A DNA stretch of 64,000 nucleotides from Pseudomonas viridiflava (GCF_900589395.1 NZ_UUIS01000067.1:1-64000), one strand, 5' to 3'. Counted from the stretch's first letter, positions 15,972 through 25,996 are shown. Numbers and translations: made by a program. Notes: generated from the sequence alone by a model not told the origin.

Positions 15972-17354
15972 ATGCAGCCCGCCGCCCTCAAGGAACTCTG
16001 GATCATCCTGCGCCTGGCAGGGCCGCTGATCGCCTCGCAACTGGCGCACATGCTGATGGTTTTCACCGACACCGTGATGATGGGCCGTTTGGGCCCCGAA
16101 TCCCTGGCCGGTGGCGGGCTGGGGGCGGCGACCTATGGCTTTGTGTCGTTCTTCTGCATAGGGGTGATGGCAGCGGTCGGCACGCTGGTGTCGATCCGCC
16201 AGGGGGCGGGCGATCTCGAAGGCGCCACCCGCCTGACCCAGGCCGGGTTGTGGCTGGCCTGGGGCATGGCCATCCTGGCCGCCGCGCTGCTCTGGAGCCT
16301 GGAGCCCTTGCTGTTGCATCTGGGCCAGGACCCGCGCAACGTGCACATGGCCATGCAGTTTCTCACCACCCTGCCGCTGGCCCTGCCCGGCCTGCTGACC
16401 TTCATGGCGCTGCGCGGCTTCACCAGCGCCCTGGGCCGCGCCGGCCCGGTGATGGTCATCAGCCTGGTGGGCGCGCTGGCCAACTTCATTCTCAACTACG
16501 CGTTGATCGAAGGCTGGCTGGGCCTGCCCGCACTGGGGCTGTATGGCATCGGCCTGGTCACTGCCGTGGTCACCAACTGCATGGCCCTGGCCCTGGCGCT
16601 GCACATTCGCAGGCATCCGGCGTATGCGGCCTACCCGATCCGCCAGGGCCTGGGGCAACTGTCGCGCAGCCATCTGGGCGAGCTGTGGCGCCTGGGCCTG
16701 CCCATTGGCGGCACCTACGCGGTGGAGGTCGGGCTGTTTACCTTTGCCGCGTTCTGCATGGGCGCACTGGGCACCGCACAAATGGCCGCGCACCAGATCT
16801 CGCTGCAGACCGTGTCGATGGCCTTCATGATTCCGGTGGGCATTTCCTATGCGGTGACCATGCGCATCGGCCAGCACTACGGCGCCGGCAACCTGCACAT
16901 GGCGCGCCTGGCCGGGCGACTGGGCATCGGCTTCGGAGGGGCATTGATGCTGCTGTTTGCCTTGCTGTTCTGGCTGGCGCCGCGGCAGATCATCAACCTG
17001 TTCCTGGACATCGACGATCCGGCGCTCAATGACATCGTGGTGCTGGCAGTCAAGCTGCTGGCCATCGCCGCCTGGTTCGAGCTGTTCGATGGTGTACAGA
17101 CCATCGCGATGGGTGCGATCCGCGGCCTCAAGGACGCCAAGATCACCTTCCTGATCGGCCTGGCCTGTTACTGGCTGGTGGCCGCGCCGGCGGCCTGGTT
17201 GCTGGCCTTCCAGACGCCGGCAGGGGCGCAAGGCGTCTGGTGGGGGCTGGCGCTGGGGCTGTTGTGTGCGGCACTGACCCTGACCTGGGCCTTCGAGCGG
17301 CGCATGGCGCGGCTGCTGCGCAGGGCCGCGGGCCCGGTGAGCTTGCCGGCCTGA
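15972..17354 (+). CDS. MATE-family multidrug efflux transporter (NorM/PmpM-like)
   Basis: This is a 460-residue inner-membrane protein with twelve hydrophobic segments in two repeats, typical of the NorM branch. N-terminal features include the short cytosolic start followed by LIASQLAHMLMVFTDTVMMGRLG. It would export cationic drugs in exchange for H+ or Na+. No strong ribosome site precedes the ATG. The 266 bases upstream hold no gene, only the divergent promoters. Its stop codon abuts the stop codon of the convergent GGDEF-EAL gene with no spacer. Confidence 0.9.
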   Translation: MQPAALKELWIILRLAGPLIASQLAHMLMVFTDTVMMGRLGPESLAGGGLGAATYGFVSFFCIGVMAAVGTLVSIRQGAGDLEGATRLTQAGLWLAWGMAILAAALLWSLEPLLLHLGQDPRNVHMAMQFLTTLPLALPGLLTFMALRGFTSALGRAGPVMVISLVGALANFILNYALIEGWLGLPALGLYGIGLVTAVVTNCMALALALHIRRHPAYAAYPIRQGLGQLSRSHLGELWRLGLPIGGTYAVEVGLFTFAAFCMGALGTAQMAAHQISLQTVSMAFMIPVGISYAVTMRIGQHYGAGNLHMARLAGRLGIGFGGALMLLFALLFWLAPRQIINLFLDIDDPALNDIVVLAVKLLAIAAWFELFDGVQTIAMGAIRGLKDAKITFLIGLACYWLVAAPAAWLLAFQTPAGAQGVWWGLALGLLCAALTLTWAFERRMARLLRRAAGPVSLPA

Positions 17355-19028
17355 TCAGCCGTCCTGGTTCGATACCTGCAACGGCGCGTGGCCCTTGGTC
17401 AGGTACTCGAGCAGTTCGGTCATCGGCAGGGGCCGGCGGATCAGGTAACCCTGGGCCTGGTCGCAACCGTACTCGCGCAGCAAGGCCAGCTGGCCTTCGG
17501 TTTCGATGCCTTCAGCAACCACTTCCAGGCCCAGGTTATGCGCCAGGTTGATCATTGCGTGGACCAGTTGACGGTTTTCCGGGCGCTGCTCCATCTCGCC
17601 GACGAAGCTCTTGTCGATTTTCAGCAGGGCGATCGGCAGGCTGTTGAGGTGCACAAACGACGAGAAACCGGTGCCAAAGTCATCCAGCGAAAAGCGCACA
17701 CCCAAGGCACGCAAGGCGTCCATGGTCTTGCTCACCAGGTCGCTGCGGCGCATCACGGCGGTTTCGGTCAGCTCGAACTCCAGCCAGTGGGCGTCAATCC
17801 CCTGCTCCTCGATCAAGCGGCTGAGCGTGGCCAGGAGCTGATTGTCCTGAAACTGGCGAAACGACAGGTTGATCGCCATGTGCAATGGCGCGATGCCGTA
17901 CTCGCGCAGCGCGCGCATGTCACGCAGCGCGCGGAAGATCACCCAGTACCCCAGCGGCACGATCAGGCCGCTCTGCTCGGCCAGCGGCACGAATTCGCTG
18001 GGCGGTAGCAGGCCGCGCTCTTCATGGCGCCAGCGCACCAGCGCTTCGAGCCCGACAATGGTGCCGCTGTTCATGCACAGGCGCGGCTGATAGTGCAGCT
18101 CCAGCTCATCGCGGCGCAGGGCCCGGCGCAGCTCGCCTTCGAGATCGGCCAGGCTGCGGGCATTGCGGTTGATGCGCTCGTCGAACAGATGCCAGGTGCA
18201 GCCCTGAATGCTCTTGGCCTGGCGCATGGCAATGTGCGCATGCCACATCAGCGGGTCGGGCCCGGCTTGCGCACGCGCATGGGCCACGCCCAGGCTGCAG
18301 CCGAGCAACAGGCTTTCACCGTCGATCCAGTAGGCCTCGGACAAGGCCTCGATGATATCCCCGGCCACCTCGGCGGCCCGCTGCGGCGCGTCGCGGGTAT
18401 CGATCAGCAGGGCGAATTCGTCGCTGCCCAGGCGGGCAATCTTGTCGGTGACATCCAGCTGGCGCTTGAGCCGCGCCACCACTTGCAGGATCAGGCGGTC
18501 CCCGCCCTGGTGACCCAGCGCATCGTTGGCCCGACGAAAGTTGTCCAGGTCCAGGTGCGCAAGGGCCACGCCGGTGCCATCGTGCTCGGCCAGACGTGCC
18601 GCCAGCAGGGTCTGGAACCCCTGGCGGTTGGCGATGCCGGTCAGTGGGTCCTGCTCGGCCAGGCCCTGCAGGGTGCGCTCCAGATGGGCGCGTTCGCGCA
18701 CATGGCGCAGGCAGCGGCGCAAGGTGTCGCCGGTGAGGCTGCCACGCACCAGCCAGTCGCTGACACCGGCAAGGCCCGCCTCGGGCTCGGCGTCCAGCAG
18801 CATCACGATCGGCAGGCTGCAACTGCCGGCCGGCGGCTGCAGGTGCGGGCTTACCAGCAGTATCGTGTTGCGCTCGCCGGCGTAACGCCTGCCGTCGGTG
18901 TCCCAGTCCTGGATCCAATCAAGCGTGATTGCCGCGCAAAGGCTGGCCAGGCAGCTTTGCAGTTGCTCCAGCCATTCAGGCTCACAGGCCAGCAGCAATA
19001 ACCGCGAGGGTTCGACACGCGTTGGCAA
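17355..19028 (-). CDS. GGDEF-EAL protein (cyclic-di-GMP turnover), degenerate GGDEF site
   Basis: This 557-residue protein has an N-terminal region of about 120 residues without membrane segments that resembles a degenerate receiver. A GGDEF domain follows (about 125-285), then an EAL domain (about 300-550). The GGDEF signature is replaced by GSDEF, so cyclase activity is doubtful. The EAL domain keeps LEALVRW and the LDDFGTGFSS loop and looks competent as a phosphodiesterase. The start is a TTG at 19028, chosen because GGGAG sits five bases upstream. The reading is a cytosolic c-di-GMP phosphodiesterase with a possible GTP-sensing GGDEF. Confidence 0.9.
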   Translation of the reverse strand: MPTRVEPSRLLLLACEPEWLEQLQSCLASLCAAITLDWIQDWDTDGRRYAGERNTILLVSPHLQPPAGSCSLPIVMLLDAEPEAGLAGVSDWLVRGSLTGDTLRRCLRHVRERAHLERTLQGLAEQDPLTGIANRQGFQTLLAARLAEHDGTGVALAHLDLDNFRRANDALGHQGGDRLILQVVARLKRQLDVTDKIARLGSDEFALLIDTRDAPQRAAEVAGDIIEALSEAYWIDGESLLLGCSLGVAHARAQAGPDPLMWHAHIAMRQAKSIQGCTWHLFDERINRNARSLADLEGELRRALRRDELELHYQPRLCMNSGTIVGLEALVRWRHEERGLLPPSEFVPLAEQSGLIVPLGYWVIFRALRDMRALREYGIAPLHMAINLSFRQFQDNQLLATLSRLIEEQGIDAHWLEFELTETAVMRRSDLVSKTMDALRALGVRFSLDDFGTGFSSFVHLNSLPIALLKIDKSFVGEMEQRPENRQLVHAMINLAHNLGLEVVAEGIETEGQLALLREYGCDQAQGYLIRRPLPMTELLEYLTKGHAPLQVSNQDG

Positions 19029-19233
19029 GCTGACTCCCTAAATCCAGAGGAAAAATGCAAGGGGAGGAAACCTCAAGGCGAGGTATCGAAAAAAATGTAA
19101 ATGAGTACGGTGTGCAAATGTAACAAAATCAAGAAATTTAGATAGCGCTTACTGAGAAAGGGACGAAGCTCACTGCACAGCGCCACGACCCTGTTAAAAT
19201 GCCCGCCCTTTCGTACACGACGCCTTATCTCCC

Positions 19234-21243
19234 ATGTCCCGACTCAACCCCCGGCAGCAGGAAGCCGTGAACTATGTCGGCGGCCCGCTGCTGGTGCTCG
19301 CCGGCGCAGGCTCCGGCAAGACCAGCGTGATCACCCGCAAGATCGCCCACCTGATCCAGAACTGCGGCATCCGCGCCCAGCACATCGTGGCCATGACCTT
19401 CACCAACAAGGCCGCCCGGGAGATGAAAGAGCGCGTCGGCACCCTGCTGCGCGGCGCCGAGGGCCGTGGCCTGACGGTTTCGACCTTCCACAACCTGGGC
19501 CTGAACATCATCCGCAAGGAGCATGTGCGCCTGGGCTACAAGCCGGGGTTTTCGATCTTCGACGAAGGCGACATCAAGTCCCTGCTGACCGACATCATGC
19601 AGAAGGAGTACGCCGGTGACGATGGCGTTGACGAGATCAAGGGTATCATCGGCTCCTGGAAGAATGACCTGATCCTCCCTGAAGAGGCGCTGGCCAAGGC
19701 CCGCGGCCCCAAGGAACAGACCGCCGCCATCGTCTACATGCATTACCAGCGCACGCTCAAGGCCTACAACGCGCTGGACTTCGATGACCTGATCCTGCTG
19801 CCGGTCAAGCTGTTCCTGGAACACGCCGACATCCTGGAAAAGTGGCAGAACCGCGTGCGCTACCTGCTGGTGGACGAATACCAGGACACCAACGCCAGCC
19901 AGTACCTGCTGGTCAAGCTGCTGATCGGCAGCCGCAACCAGTTCACGGTGGTGGGCGACGACGACCAGTCGATCTACGCCTGGCGCGGGGCGCGGCCGGA
20001 AAACCTCATGCTGCTCAAGGATGACTACCCGTCACTGAAGATCGTGATGCTGGAGCAGAACTACCGCTCCACCAGCCGCATCCTGCGCTGCGCCAACGTG
20101 CTGATCGCCAATAACCCGCACGACTTCGAAAAGCAGCTGTGGTCGGAAATGGGCCACGGTGATGAAATCCGCGTGATCCGCTGCCGCAACGAAGAAGCCG
20201 AGGCCGAGCGGGTGGCGATGGAAATCCTCACCCTGCACCTGCGCACCGACCGCCCCTACAGCGACTTTGCCATCCTCTACCGCGGCAACTACCAGGCCAA
20301 GCTGATCGAGCTCAAGTTGCAGCACCACCAGATTCCGTATCGGCTCTCGGGCGGCACCAGCTTCTTCAGCCGCCAGGAAGTGAAGGACCTGATGTCCTAC
20401 TTCCGCCTGCTGGTCAACCCGGACGACGACAACGCCTTCTTGCGGGTGATCAACGTGCCGCGCCGCGAAATCGGCTCCACGACCCTGGAAAAACTCGGCA
20501 ACTACGCCTCTGAGCGCAAGGTGTCGATGTACGCCGCCAGCGAAGAGCTGGGCCTGGGCGAACACCTTGACAGCCGCTACACCGACCGCTTGCAGCGCTT
20601 CAAGCGCTGGATGGACGGCGTGCGCCAGCAATGTGCGCAGAGCGACCCGATTGCGGCCTTGCGCAGCATGGTCATGGACATCGACTACGAGAACTGGATC
20701 CGCACCAACAGCTCCAGCGACAAGGCCGCCGATTACCGCATGAGCAACGTGTGGTTTCTGATCGAGGCCTTGAAGAACACGTTGGAAAAAGACGAAGAAG
20801 GCGGCATGACCATCGAGGAGGCGATCGGCAAGCTGGTCTTGCGCGACATGCTCGAGCGCCAGCAGGAAGAGGAAGAAGGCGCCGAAGGCGTGCAGATGAT
20901 GACCCTGCATGCCTCCAAGGGCCTGGAGTTTCCGTACGTGTTCATCATGGGTATGGAAGAGGAAATCCTCCCGCACCGCTCCAGCATCGAGGCCGACACC
21001 ATCGAAGAAGAGCGGCGCCTGGCCTACGTTGGCATCACCCGTGCGCGCCAGACCCTGGCCTTCACCTTTGCCGCCAAGCGCAAGCAGTACGGCGAGATCA
21101 TCGACTGCGCACCCAGCCGCTTTCTCGATGAACTGCCGCCCGACGACCTGGCCTGGGAAGGCAACGACGACGCCCCGGTCGAGGTCAAGGCCGCCCGCGG
21201 CAACAACGCCCTGGCCGATATCCGGGCGATGCTCAAGCGTTAG
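19234..21243 (+). CDS. rep: ATP-dependent DNA helicase Rep
   Basis: This is a 669-residue superfamily 1A helicase of usual length. It has Walker A GAGSGKTSVI at about residue 25, the DEYQDTN motif II, the DDQSIYAWRGA motif III and the C-terminal motif VGITRARQTL. Rep is a 3'-5' helicase that clears proteins ahead of replication forks. It is divergent from the GGDEF-EAL gene across 205 bases. Confidence 0.96.
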   Translation: MSRLNPRQQEAVNYVGGPLLVLAGAGSGKTSVITRKIAHLIQNCGIRAQHIVAMTFTNKAAREMKERVGTLLRGAEGRGLTVSTFHNLGLNIIRKEHVRLGYKPGFSIFDEGDIKSLLTDIMQKEYAGDDGVDEIKGIIGSWKNDLILPEEALAKARGPKEQTAAIVYMHYQRTLKAYNALDFDDLILLPVKLFLEHADILEKWQNRVRYLLVDEYQDTNASQYLLVKLLIGSRNQFTVVGDDDQSIYAWRGARPENLMLLKDDYPSLKIVMLEQNYRSTSRILRCANVLIANNPHDFEKQLWSEMGHGDEIRVIRCRNEEAEAERVAMEILTLHLRTDRPYSDFAILYRGNYQAKLIELKLQHHQIPYRLSGGTSFFSRQEVKDLMSYFRLLVNPDDDNAFLRVINVPRREIGSTTLEKLGNYASERKVSMYAASEELGLGEHLDSRYTDRLQRFKRWMDGVRQQCAQSDPIAALRSMVMDIDYENWIRTNSSSDKAADYRMSNVWFLIEALKNTLEKDEEGGMTIEEAIGKLVLRDMLERQQEEEEGAEGVQMMTLHASKGLEFPYVFIMGMEEEILPHRSSIEADTIEEERRLAYVGITRARQTLAFTFAAKRKQYGEIIDCAPSRFLDELPPDDLAWEGNDDAPVEVKAARGNNALADIRAMLKR

Positions 21244-21533
21244 GTCTGTTAGCGCAGGACTGGCGGTGTTGAGCGCCTCACACCGTGGGAGGCAGCCACT
21301 GCCTGGCAATGACGGGTTTACAAGCGCTGCCTATCTGTCGGCTGTCCTGGCCTCATCGTCGGATCGCCGCCCGCAGCAAGCCGCCTCCCACCCGTTGGAT
21401 GTGACCCTGAATGTCGTGTCTGGCACCGGACTGTGGGAGGCGGCTTGCCGGCGATAGCGGTCGTGAACCTGACGTACTTTCAGCGTCTGTTACGGCCAGT
21501 CGCGAGCAGAGCTGGTCAGGATTGGGCTACCCG
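21244..21533. repeat. Intergenic stretch with paired REP sequences
   Basis: This 290-bp stretch between convergent genes contains inverted REP units: GCAAGCCGCCTCCCAC at about 21376-21391 and its complement GTGGGAGGCGGCTTGC at about 21434-21449. A further related piece lies at 21286-21305. There is no gene. It probably folds in RNA and separates the two transcripts. Confidence 0.65.
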
Positions 21534-23474
21534 TCATTCGGCGCGACCTGTTGTGGGCGCTGTCGCCTGCAGGCCGGCCAGCAGCAGGCGTTGATAGAGC
21601 TCTTCACGCAAGCCATCGGGTTTGTCCAGGCCCATCCGCTCAAGGTGCGCCGGATAGGCCTCGGGGTCCGGGGCATCGAAGGTGGCCTTGCCCAGTTCCA
21701 GCATCTCGGTGAGTTTGAGTTTGCTCTTGAGCCAGTTCAGCGCGCGCAGCAGGTCGCGCTCTTCATTGCTGAAGTCCGAGCCCAGCGGGTATTCGGCAAA
21801 CAGCTGTGGATAACGTGCCGCCAGCGCCTTCAGGCGCTCGGGCGTATTGTCGCTAAAGCGCGGGTCGAGCTGGAAATCACGCGGCAGCTTGCCGGCCTTC
21901 TGCGCCTGTTCGATCAAGCCGGGCTGGAAGCGTGAGTCGCTGATATTGAGCAGGCGCTCGATCACAGTGGCGTCGGTCTGGCCGCGCAGGTCGGCGATGC
22001 CGTACTCGGTGACCACCATGTCGCGCAAATGCCGCGGGATGGTGGTGTGCTCGTAGGACCAGACGATATTGGAGCTGACCTCGCCACCGGATTCGCGCCA
22101 GCTGCGCAGGATCAGGATCGAGCGGGCATCCTCCAGCGCATGCGCCTGGGCCACGAAGTTGTACTGCCCGCCCACGCCGCTGACCACCCGCCCGTCAGCC
22201 AACTGGTCCGAGACCGCCGCGCCCAGCAGGGTGACCGTGAAGGCGCTGTTGATAAAGCGCGCATCACGCCGCTGCAAGCGCTTGAGTGCTTCATCGCCGT
22301 ACAGCTCGTTGATGAAGCTGATGGCCGTCATGTTGAACTGCGCCAGGCGTTCGGCCGGCAGTTCGCGCAGGCGTTCATAAAAGCTGCGCGGCCCCAGGAA
22401 AAAGCCGCCGTGCACCACCACGCCACCGGCCTGCTGGCTGTCGTCCAGCGCACCCTGGTTGGCCAGCAACTGCAACCCGGCGTCGGCGTACACCTTGCGC
22501 CGCACGATACCGGCGTCAGCCAGCGCCAGCAGGCCATTGACGAACATTTCGCTGCAACCGTACAGGCCGCTGCCGAACGGCTCGGTGCCGCCTTCGCGGT
22601 CGATCAGCGTCTGCCAGTTGCTCATGTTCAGTTCGCCCAGCAGGCCAAGGTAGGTGGCGTTGTCAGCCTGGCGCGCCAGCAAGGCAGCGGTCAGGGCGTC
22701 GCCCATCGAGCCGATGCCGATCTGCAGGGTGCCGCCATCGCGCACCAGGGTGCTGGCGTGCAGCCCGATCAGATGATCCTGCAGGCCCACCGGCATGTTG
22801 GGGGTCGAAAAAAGGGTGGCGTGCTCGGGCTCGTCGATCAACAGGTCGAAGGCCACCGTATCAAGTTCGGCGTCGCCGGGCATGTACGGCAGCCCGGCAT
22901 GCACCTGCCCCAATACCAGGATGGTTTCGCCAGCGGTGCGGCGTTTGGCAATCATGGGCAGCAGGTCGAGGGTGACGTCGGGGTTGCAGCTCAGGCTCAG
23001 CCGGTCAGGGTATTGCGGGTCGCTGGCCACCAGTTGCGCGACCAGGTTCAACCCCTTGGCATTGATGTCGCGGGCGGCATGGCTGTAGTTGCTGCTGACG
23101 TAGTCCTGCTGGGCCGGCACGCTGTCGAGCAGGCTGCCGGGCTGCATGAAGAACTGCTCGACGCGAATATTGGCCGGCAGCCGGTTGCGGCGCAGGTCGC
23201 CCAGGTAGTCGAGTTCCTGGTAATCGCCGAACACCCGCTCCAGGAAGGGCTCCAGAAACCGCGCCTGCAACCCCTCGCCCGGCGTCGGGCGACCCAGGCT
23301 CAGCGCGGTGTAGATTGTCAGCTGGCGCTCGGGCAGCTCGCGAATACGGGCATACAGCGCGTTGACGAAGCGGTTGGGCTTGCCCAGCCCCAACGGCATG
23401 CCCAAGTGGATATGCGCCGGCAACTGCGCCAGCACCTGGTCGACGGCGTGTTCGATGGAGCAGGTCTGCGGCAT
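21534..23474 (-). CDS. Acetyl-CoA hydrolase/transferase-family protein
   Basis: This 646-residue protein is related to acetyl-CoA hydrolase/4-hydroxybutyrate CoA-transferases. The C-terminal family half is clear (VVSGVGGQYNFVAQA, SNIVWSYEHTTIPRHLRDMVVTEYGIADLRG). It is about 150-200 residues longer than standard family members, with an extended N-terminal half and a C-terminal tail. The motif GIGSMGDALT matches the CoA-transferase GxGxxxxA region. The start is the ATG at 23474, eight bases after AGGA. It is likely a CoA-transferase or hydrolase acting on short acyl-CoA; substrate is unknown. Confidence 0.8.
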   Translation of the reverse strand: MPQTCSIEHAVDQVLAQLPAHIHLGMPLGLGKPNRFVNALYARIRELPERQLTIYTALSLGRPTPGEGLQARFLEPFLERVFGDYQELDYLGDLRRNRLPANIRVEQFFMQPGSLLDSVPAQQDYVSSNYSHAARDINAKGLNLVAQLVASDPQYPDRLSLSCNPDVTLDLLPMIAKRRTAGETILVLGQVHAGLPYMPGDAELDTVAFDLLIDEPEHATLFSTPNMPVGLQDHLIGLHASTLVRDGGTLQIGIGSMGDALTAALLARQADNATYLGLLGELNMSNWQTLIDREGGTEPFGSGLYGCSEMFVNGLLALADAGIVRRKVYADAGLQLLANQGALDDSQQAGGVVVHGGFFLGPRSFYERLRELPAERLAQFNMTAISFINELYGDEALKRLQRRDARFINSAFTVTLLGAAVSDQLADGRVVSGVGGQYNFVAQAHALEDARSILILRSWRESGGEVSSNIVWSYEHTTIPRHLRDMVVTEYGIADLRGQTDATVIERLLNISDSRFQPGLIEQAQKAGKLPRDFQLDPRFSDNTPERLKALAARYPQLFAEYPLGSDFSNEERDLLRALNWLKSKLKLTEMLELGKATFDAPDPEAYPAHLERMGLDKPDGLREELYQRLLLAGLQATAPTTGRAE

Positions 23475-23589
23475 CCGGGCGTTCCTGAAACAGGCTTGAG
23501 GTGCAGCTTGGACCGTTATCACACGGCAATTGCTGCACAAGCCGGTTTACATAGACATGGCACTCGGCATTCGCGACCGCTGGTCGCGC

Positions 23590-24003
23590 CTACAGGCCGG
23601 ACATTTCCTGGATGGCGGCTTTCAGCTCGGCGTCGCTGCAGTCGGCGCAGGTGCCCTTGGGCGGCATGGCACCGATCCCGGTAATGGCCTTGGCCAGCAA
23701 GCCGTCAAGGCCGCCTTCCTTGTCGGCGTGGGTTTTCCAGGCGGCCTTGTCACCCTTCTTGGGCGCATTCAGCAGGCCGGGACCGTGGCAGGTATTACAG
23801 TGTTTATTGATGATTTCATCGGCACTGCGGGCGGCCCCGCCGCTGGCGACAGCGGTCACCGTGACACCCGGGCACGCCTGCCCCTGGATGCACACCTTGC
23901 CGACCGGTTCGAGCCTTCGGGCGATTTCTTCGCTGGAGGCGGCCATCAGGCTCATGGAGTCCAGCAGTGCCAGCACCGCCACGCACAGGGTTATCGGATT
24001 CAC
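23590..24003 (-). CDS. Cytochrome c5 family protein
   Basis: This is a 137-residue periplasmic monohaem cytochrome. A signal peptide covers about residues 1-22, with the haem motif CNTCH near residue 70 and a Met ligand in GIGAMPPKG. The c5-type extra cysteines (TCADC) are present, and a further CIQGQAC pair lies before the haem. The start is a GTG at 24003, eight bases after GAGG; the frame is open upstream without support. It would carry electrons to terminal oxidases or other reductases. Its TAG stop lies inside a REP sequence. Confidence 0.85.
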   Translation of the reverse strand: MNPITLCVAVLALLDSMSLMAASSEEIARRLEPVGKVCIQGQACPGVTVTAVASGGAARSADEIINKHCNTCHGPGLLNAPKKGDKAAWKTHADKEGGLDGLLAKAITGIGAMPPKGTCADCSDAELKAAIQEMSGL

Positions 24004-24092
24004 AGGTTCGCCCTCATGAAGGCTGCGCCTGTTACCTTGCCACGGATCGATACACCGGCCAGCCCCCGGTGGTCGGGGGCTGGCGCATTCCA

Positions 24093-24641
24093 TCAGAAAT
24101 TGGCGGGGGTGGCGGCGCTGATCAGACGCGCCGGCGCATCGAACGGGTTGCGAAAACGATGCGGGCGGGTGCTTTCGAAGTAATAGCTGTCGCCGGCTTC
24201 GAGCAGATAGGTGTCAGGGCCGACGATCAGTTCGAGCCGGCCTTCGATAAGGATCCCGGTTTCCTCACCTTCATGGGCGAGCATTTCTTCGCCGGTGTCG
24301 GCGCCTGGCGGGTAGGTTTCGGTCAGGAAGGCAATCGCCCGGCCCGGGTGCGACTTGCCCACCAGTTTCATAGTCATCGCGCCGTCGGAAATGTCCAGCA
24401 ACTCGTTGGCCTTGTACACCACCTGGGTGGTGTTGACCGGCTCCAGCTCTTCGGAAAAGAACTCGACCATGGACATGGGAATGCCGCCCAGCACCTTGCG
24501 CAGGGAGCTGATGGAGGGACTGACGCTGTTTTTTTCGATCATGGAGATGGTGCTGTTGGTCACGCCGGCCCGTTTGGCCAGTTCGCGTTGTGACAGCCCC
24601 TTGAGCTTACGGATGTATTGCAGTCGCTCACCGACGTCCAA
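24093..24641 (-). CDS. XRE-cupin transcriptional regulator (PuuR-like)
   Basis: This 182-residue protein has an N-terminal Cro/CI helix-turn-helix (residues ~5-60, GLSQRELAKRAGVTNSTISM) and a C-terminal cupin (about 110-180, with HEGEETGILIEGRLEL and YYFESTRPHRF). This layout is that of PuuR, which controls putrescine use. The start is taken as the TTG at 24641, nine bases after GGAGG; the open frame continues upstream to 24821 but looks non-coding. It lies between cytochrome c5 and dadX; the PuuB-like and KauB genes further on may be its targets. Confidence 0.85.
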   Translation of the reverse strand: MDVGERLQYIRKLKGLSQRELAKRAGVTNSTISMIEKNSVSPSISSLRKVLGGIPMSMVEFFSEELEPVNTTQVVYKANELLDISDGAMTMKLVGKSHPGRAIAFLTETYPPGADTGEEMLAHEGEETGILIEGRLELIVGPDTYLLEAGDSYYFESTRPHRFRNPFDAPARLISAATPANF

Positions 24642-24922
24642 TGCAGCAGTCCTCCAGGTTCGGCGACCCTGTACGCACGCACGTTGCAAGGCAGGACAAG
24701 GCACAGGCAGGCCTGTCACTGCCCGGCACCTGGCAGGTTGGGCCGGATGCCTGCTGGCGGCACGATCTCTTCGGATCGTCTTCAATCGCCGCACGATCAA
24801 CGCGCAGGCATGCATGTACAAGGCCTGGGGTTAAAGTCGAGACCGGGGCATGATGGCAACAGTGTTCGATATTTACAACAGGCGCACCGATGAGCGCCGG
24901 ATCACAGGGCGAGCGGTCGAGG

Positions 24923-25996
24923 TCAGCTGTCGCGATACAGGCGCGGCACGCGCTTGAGGTTGCAGAACACCTGATAGGGAATGGTGCCGGCCCGGGCGGC
25001 GATATCGCTGGCAGCGACCTGCCGGCCCCAGAACTCGACCCGGCTGCCAAGCCCGGCCTGGGGCAGGTCGGTCAAATCGATACAAAGCATGTCCATCGAC
25101 ACGCGCCCGACCAGGCGGCCCGGCTGGCCGTCGACGCTGACCGGCGTGCCGGTCGGAGCATGGCGCGGGTAGCCGTCGGCGTAGCCCATGGCCACGACTC
25201 CGATGCGGCTGGGCCGCTCGGTGATGAAAGTCGCGCCATAGCCCACCGGTTCGCCGGCCGGCAGCTCGCGCACGCTGATGACTTTCGACTCCAGGGTCAT
25301 CACCGCTTGCAGCCGGTCGGCCAATGGATGCGCCTGTTCGAACGGCGTGGCGCCGTACAGCATGATGCCCGGGCGTACCCAGTCGCTGGTGATCTGCGGC
25401 CAGCCCAGCAGGGCCGGCGAGTTGTTCAGGCTGGTCTGGGCCACCAGCCCTTGGCGGGCGGCATTGAACACTGCCAGTTGCTCCTCGCTGCGCGGGCAGT
25501 CCAGCTCGTCGGCGCGAGCGAAGTGAGTCATCAGCACGATGTCGGCCACCTTGCCGCTGGCCTTGAGGCGTTGGTAAGCGCCGGCGTAGTCGGCGGGAAA
25601 CAGCCCGACCCGGTGCATGCCGCTGTCGAGCTTGAGCCAGACGTTCAGCGGCTTGCCCAGGGCGGTGCGTTCGATGGCCTCCAGTTGCCACAACGAATGC
25701 ACCACAGTCCATAGGTCATGCTCGACGATCAGGTCCAGTTCCCGGGCTTCGAAAAAGCCTTCGAGCAACAGGATCGGCCCCTTGATGCCGGCGGCCCGCA
25801 GCTCCAGTGCTTCTTCGATGCAAGCCACGGCAAAGCCATCGGTTTCGGATTGCAACGCCTGTGCTACCCGCACCGCACCGTGACCGTAGGCATCGGCCTT
25901 GACCACGGCCAGCGCCTTGGCACCGGCATGCTCGCGGGCCAGGCGGTAGTTGTGGCGCAAGGCTTGAAGGTCAATCAGGGCACGGGCTGGGCGCAT
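24923..25996 (-). CDS. dadX: Alanine racemase, catabolic (DadX)
   Basis: This is a 357-residue PLP-dependent racemase of typical length. The PLP lysine is K33 in VVKADAYGHG, and the catalytic Tyr loop lies in the C-terminal half (RPGIMLYGATPF precedes it). It converts L-alanine to D-alanine, which DadA then oxidises. It lies 102 bases downstream of dadA on the same strand. In P. aeruginosa a small RidA-like gene sits between them; here it is absent. Confidence 0.93.
   Translation of the reverse strand: MRPARALIDLQALRHNYRLAREHAGAKALAVVKADAYGHGAVRVAQALQSETDGFAVACIEEALELRAAGIKGPILLLEGFFEARELDLIVEHDLWTVVHSLWQLEAIERTALGKPLNVWLKLDSGMHRVGLFPADYAGAYQRLKASGKVADIVLMTHFARADELDCPRSEEQLAVFNAARQGLVAQTSLNNSPALLGWPQITSDWVRPGIMLYGATPFEQAHPLADRLQAVMTLESKVISVRELPAGEPVGYGATFITERPSRIGVVAMGYADGYPRHAPTGTPVSVDGQPGRLVGRVSMDMLCIDLTDLPQAGLGSRVEFWGRQVAASDIAARAGTIPYQVFCNLKRVPRLYRDS

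Noticed and set aside
22029..23684. 551-codon open frame on the plus strand
   Set aside because: Antisense to the acetyl-CoA hydrolase-like gene and cytochrome c5; shadow composition, no motif.
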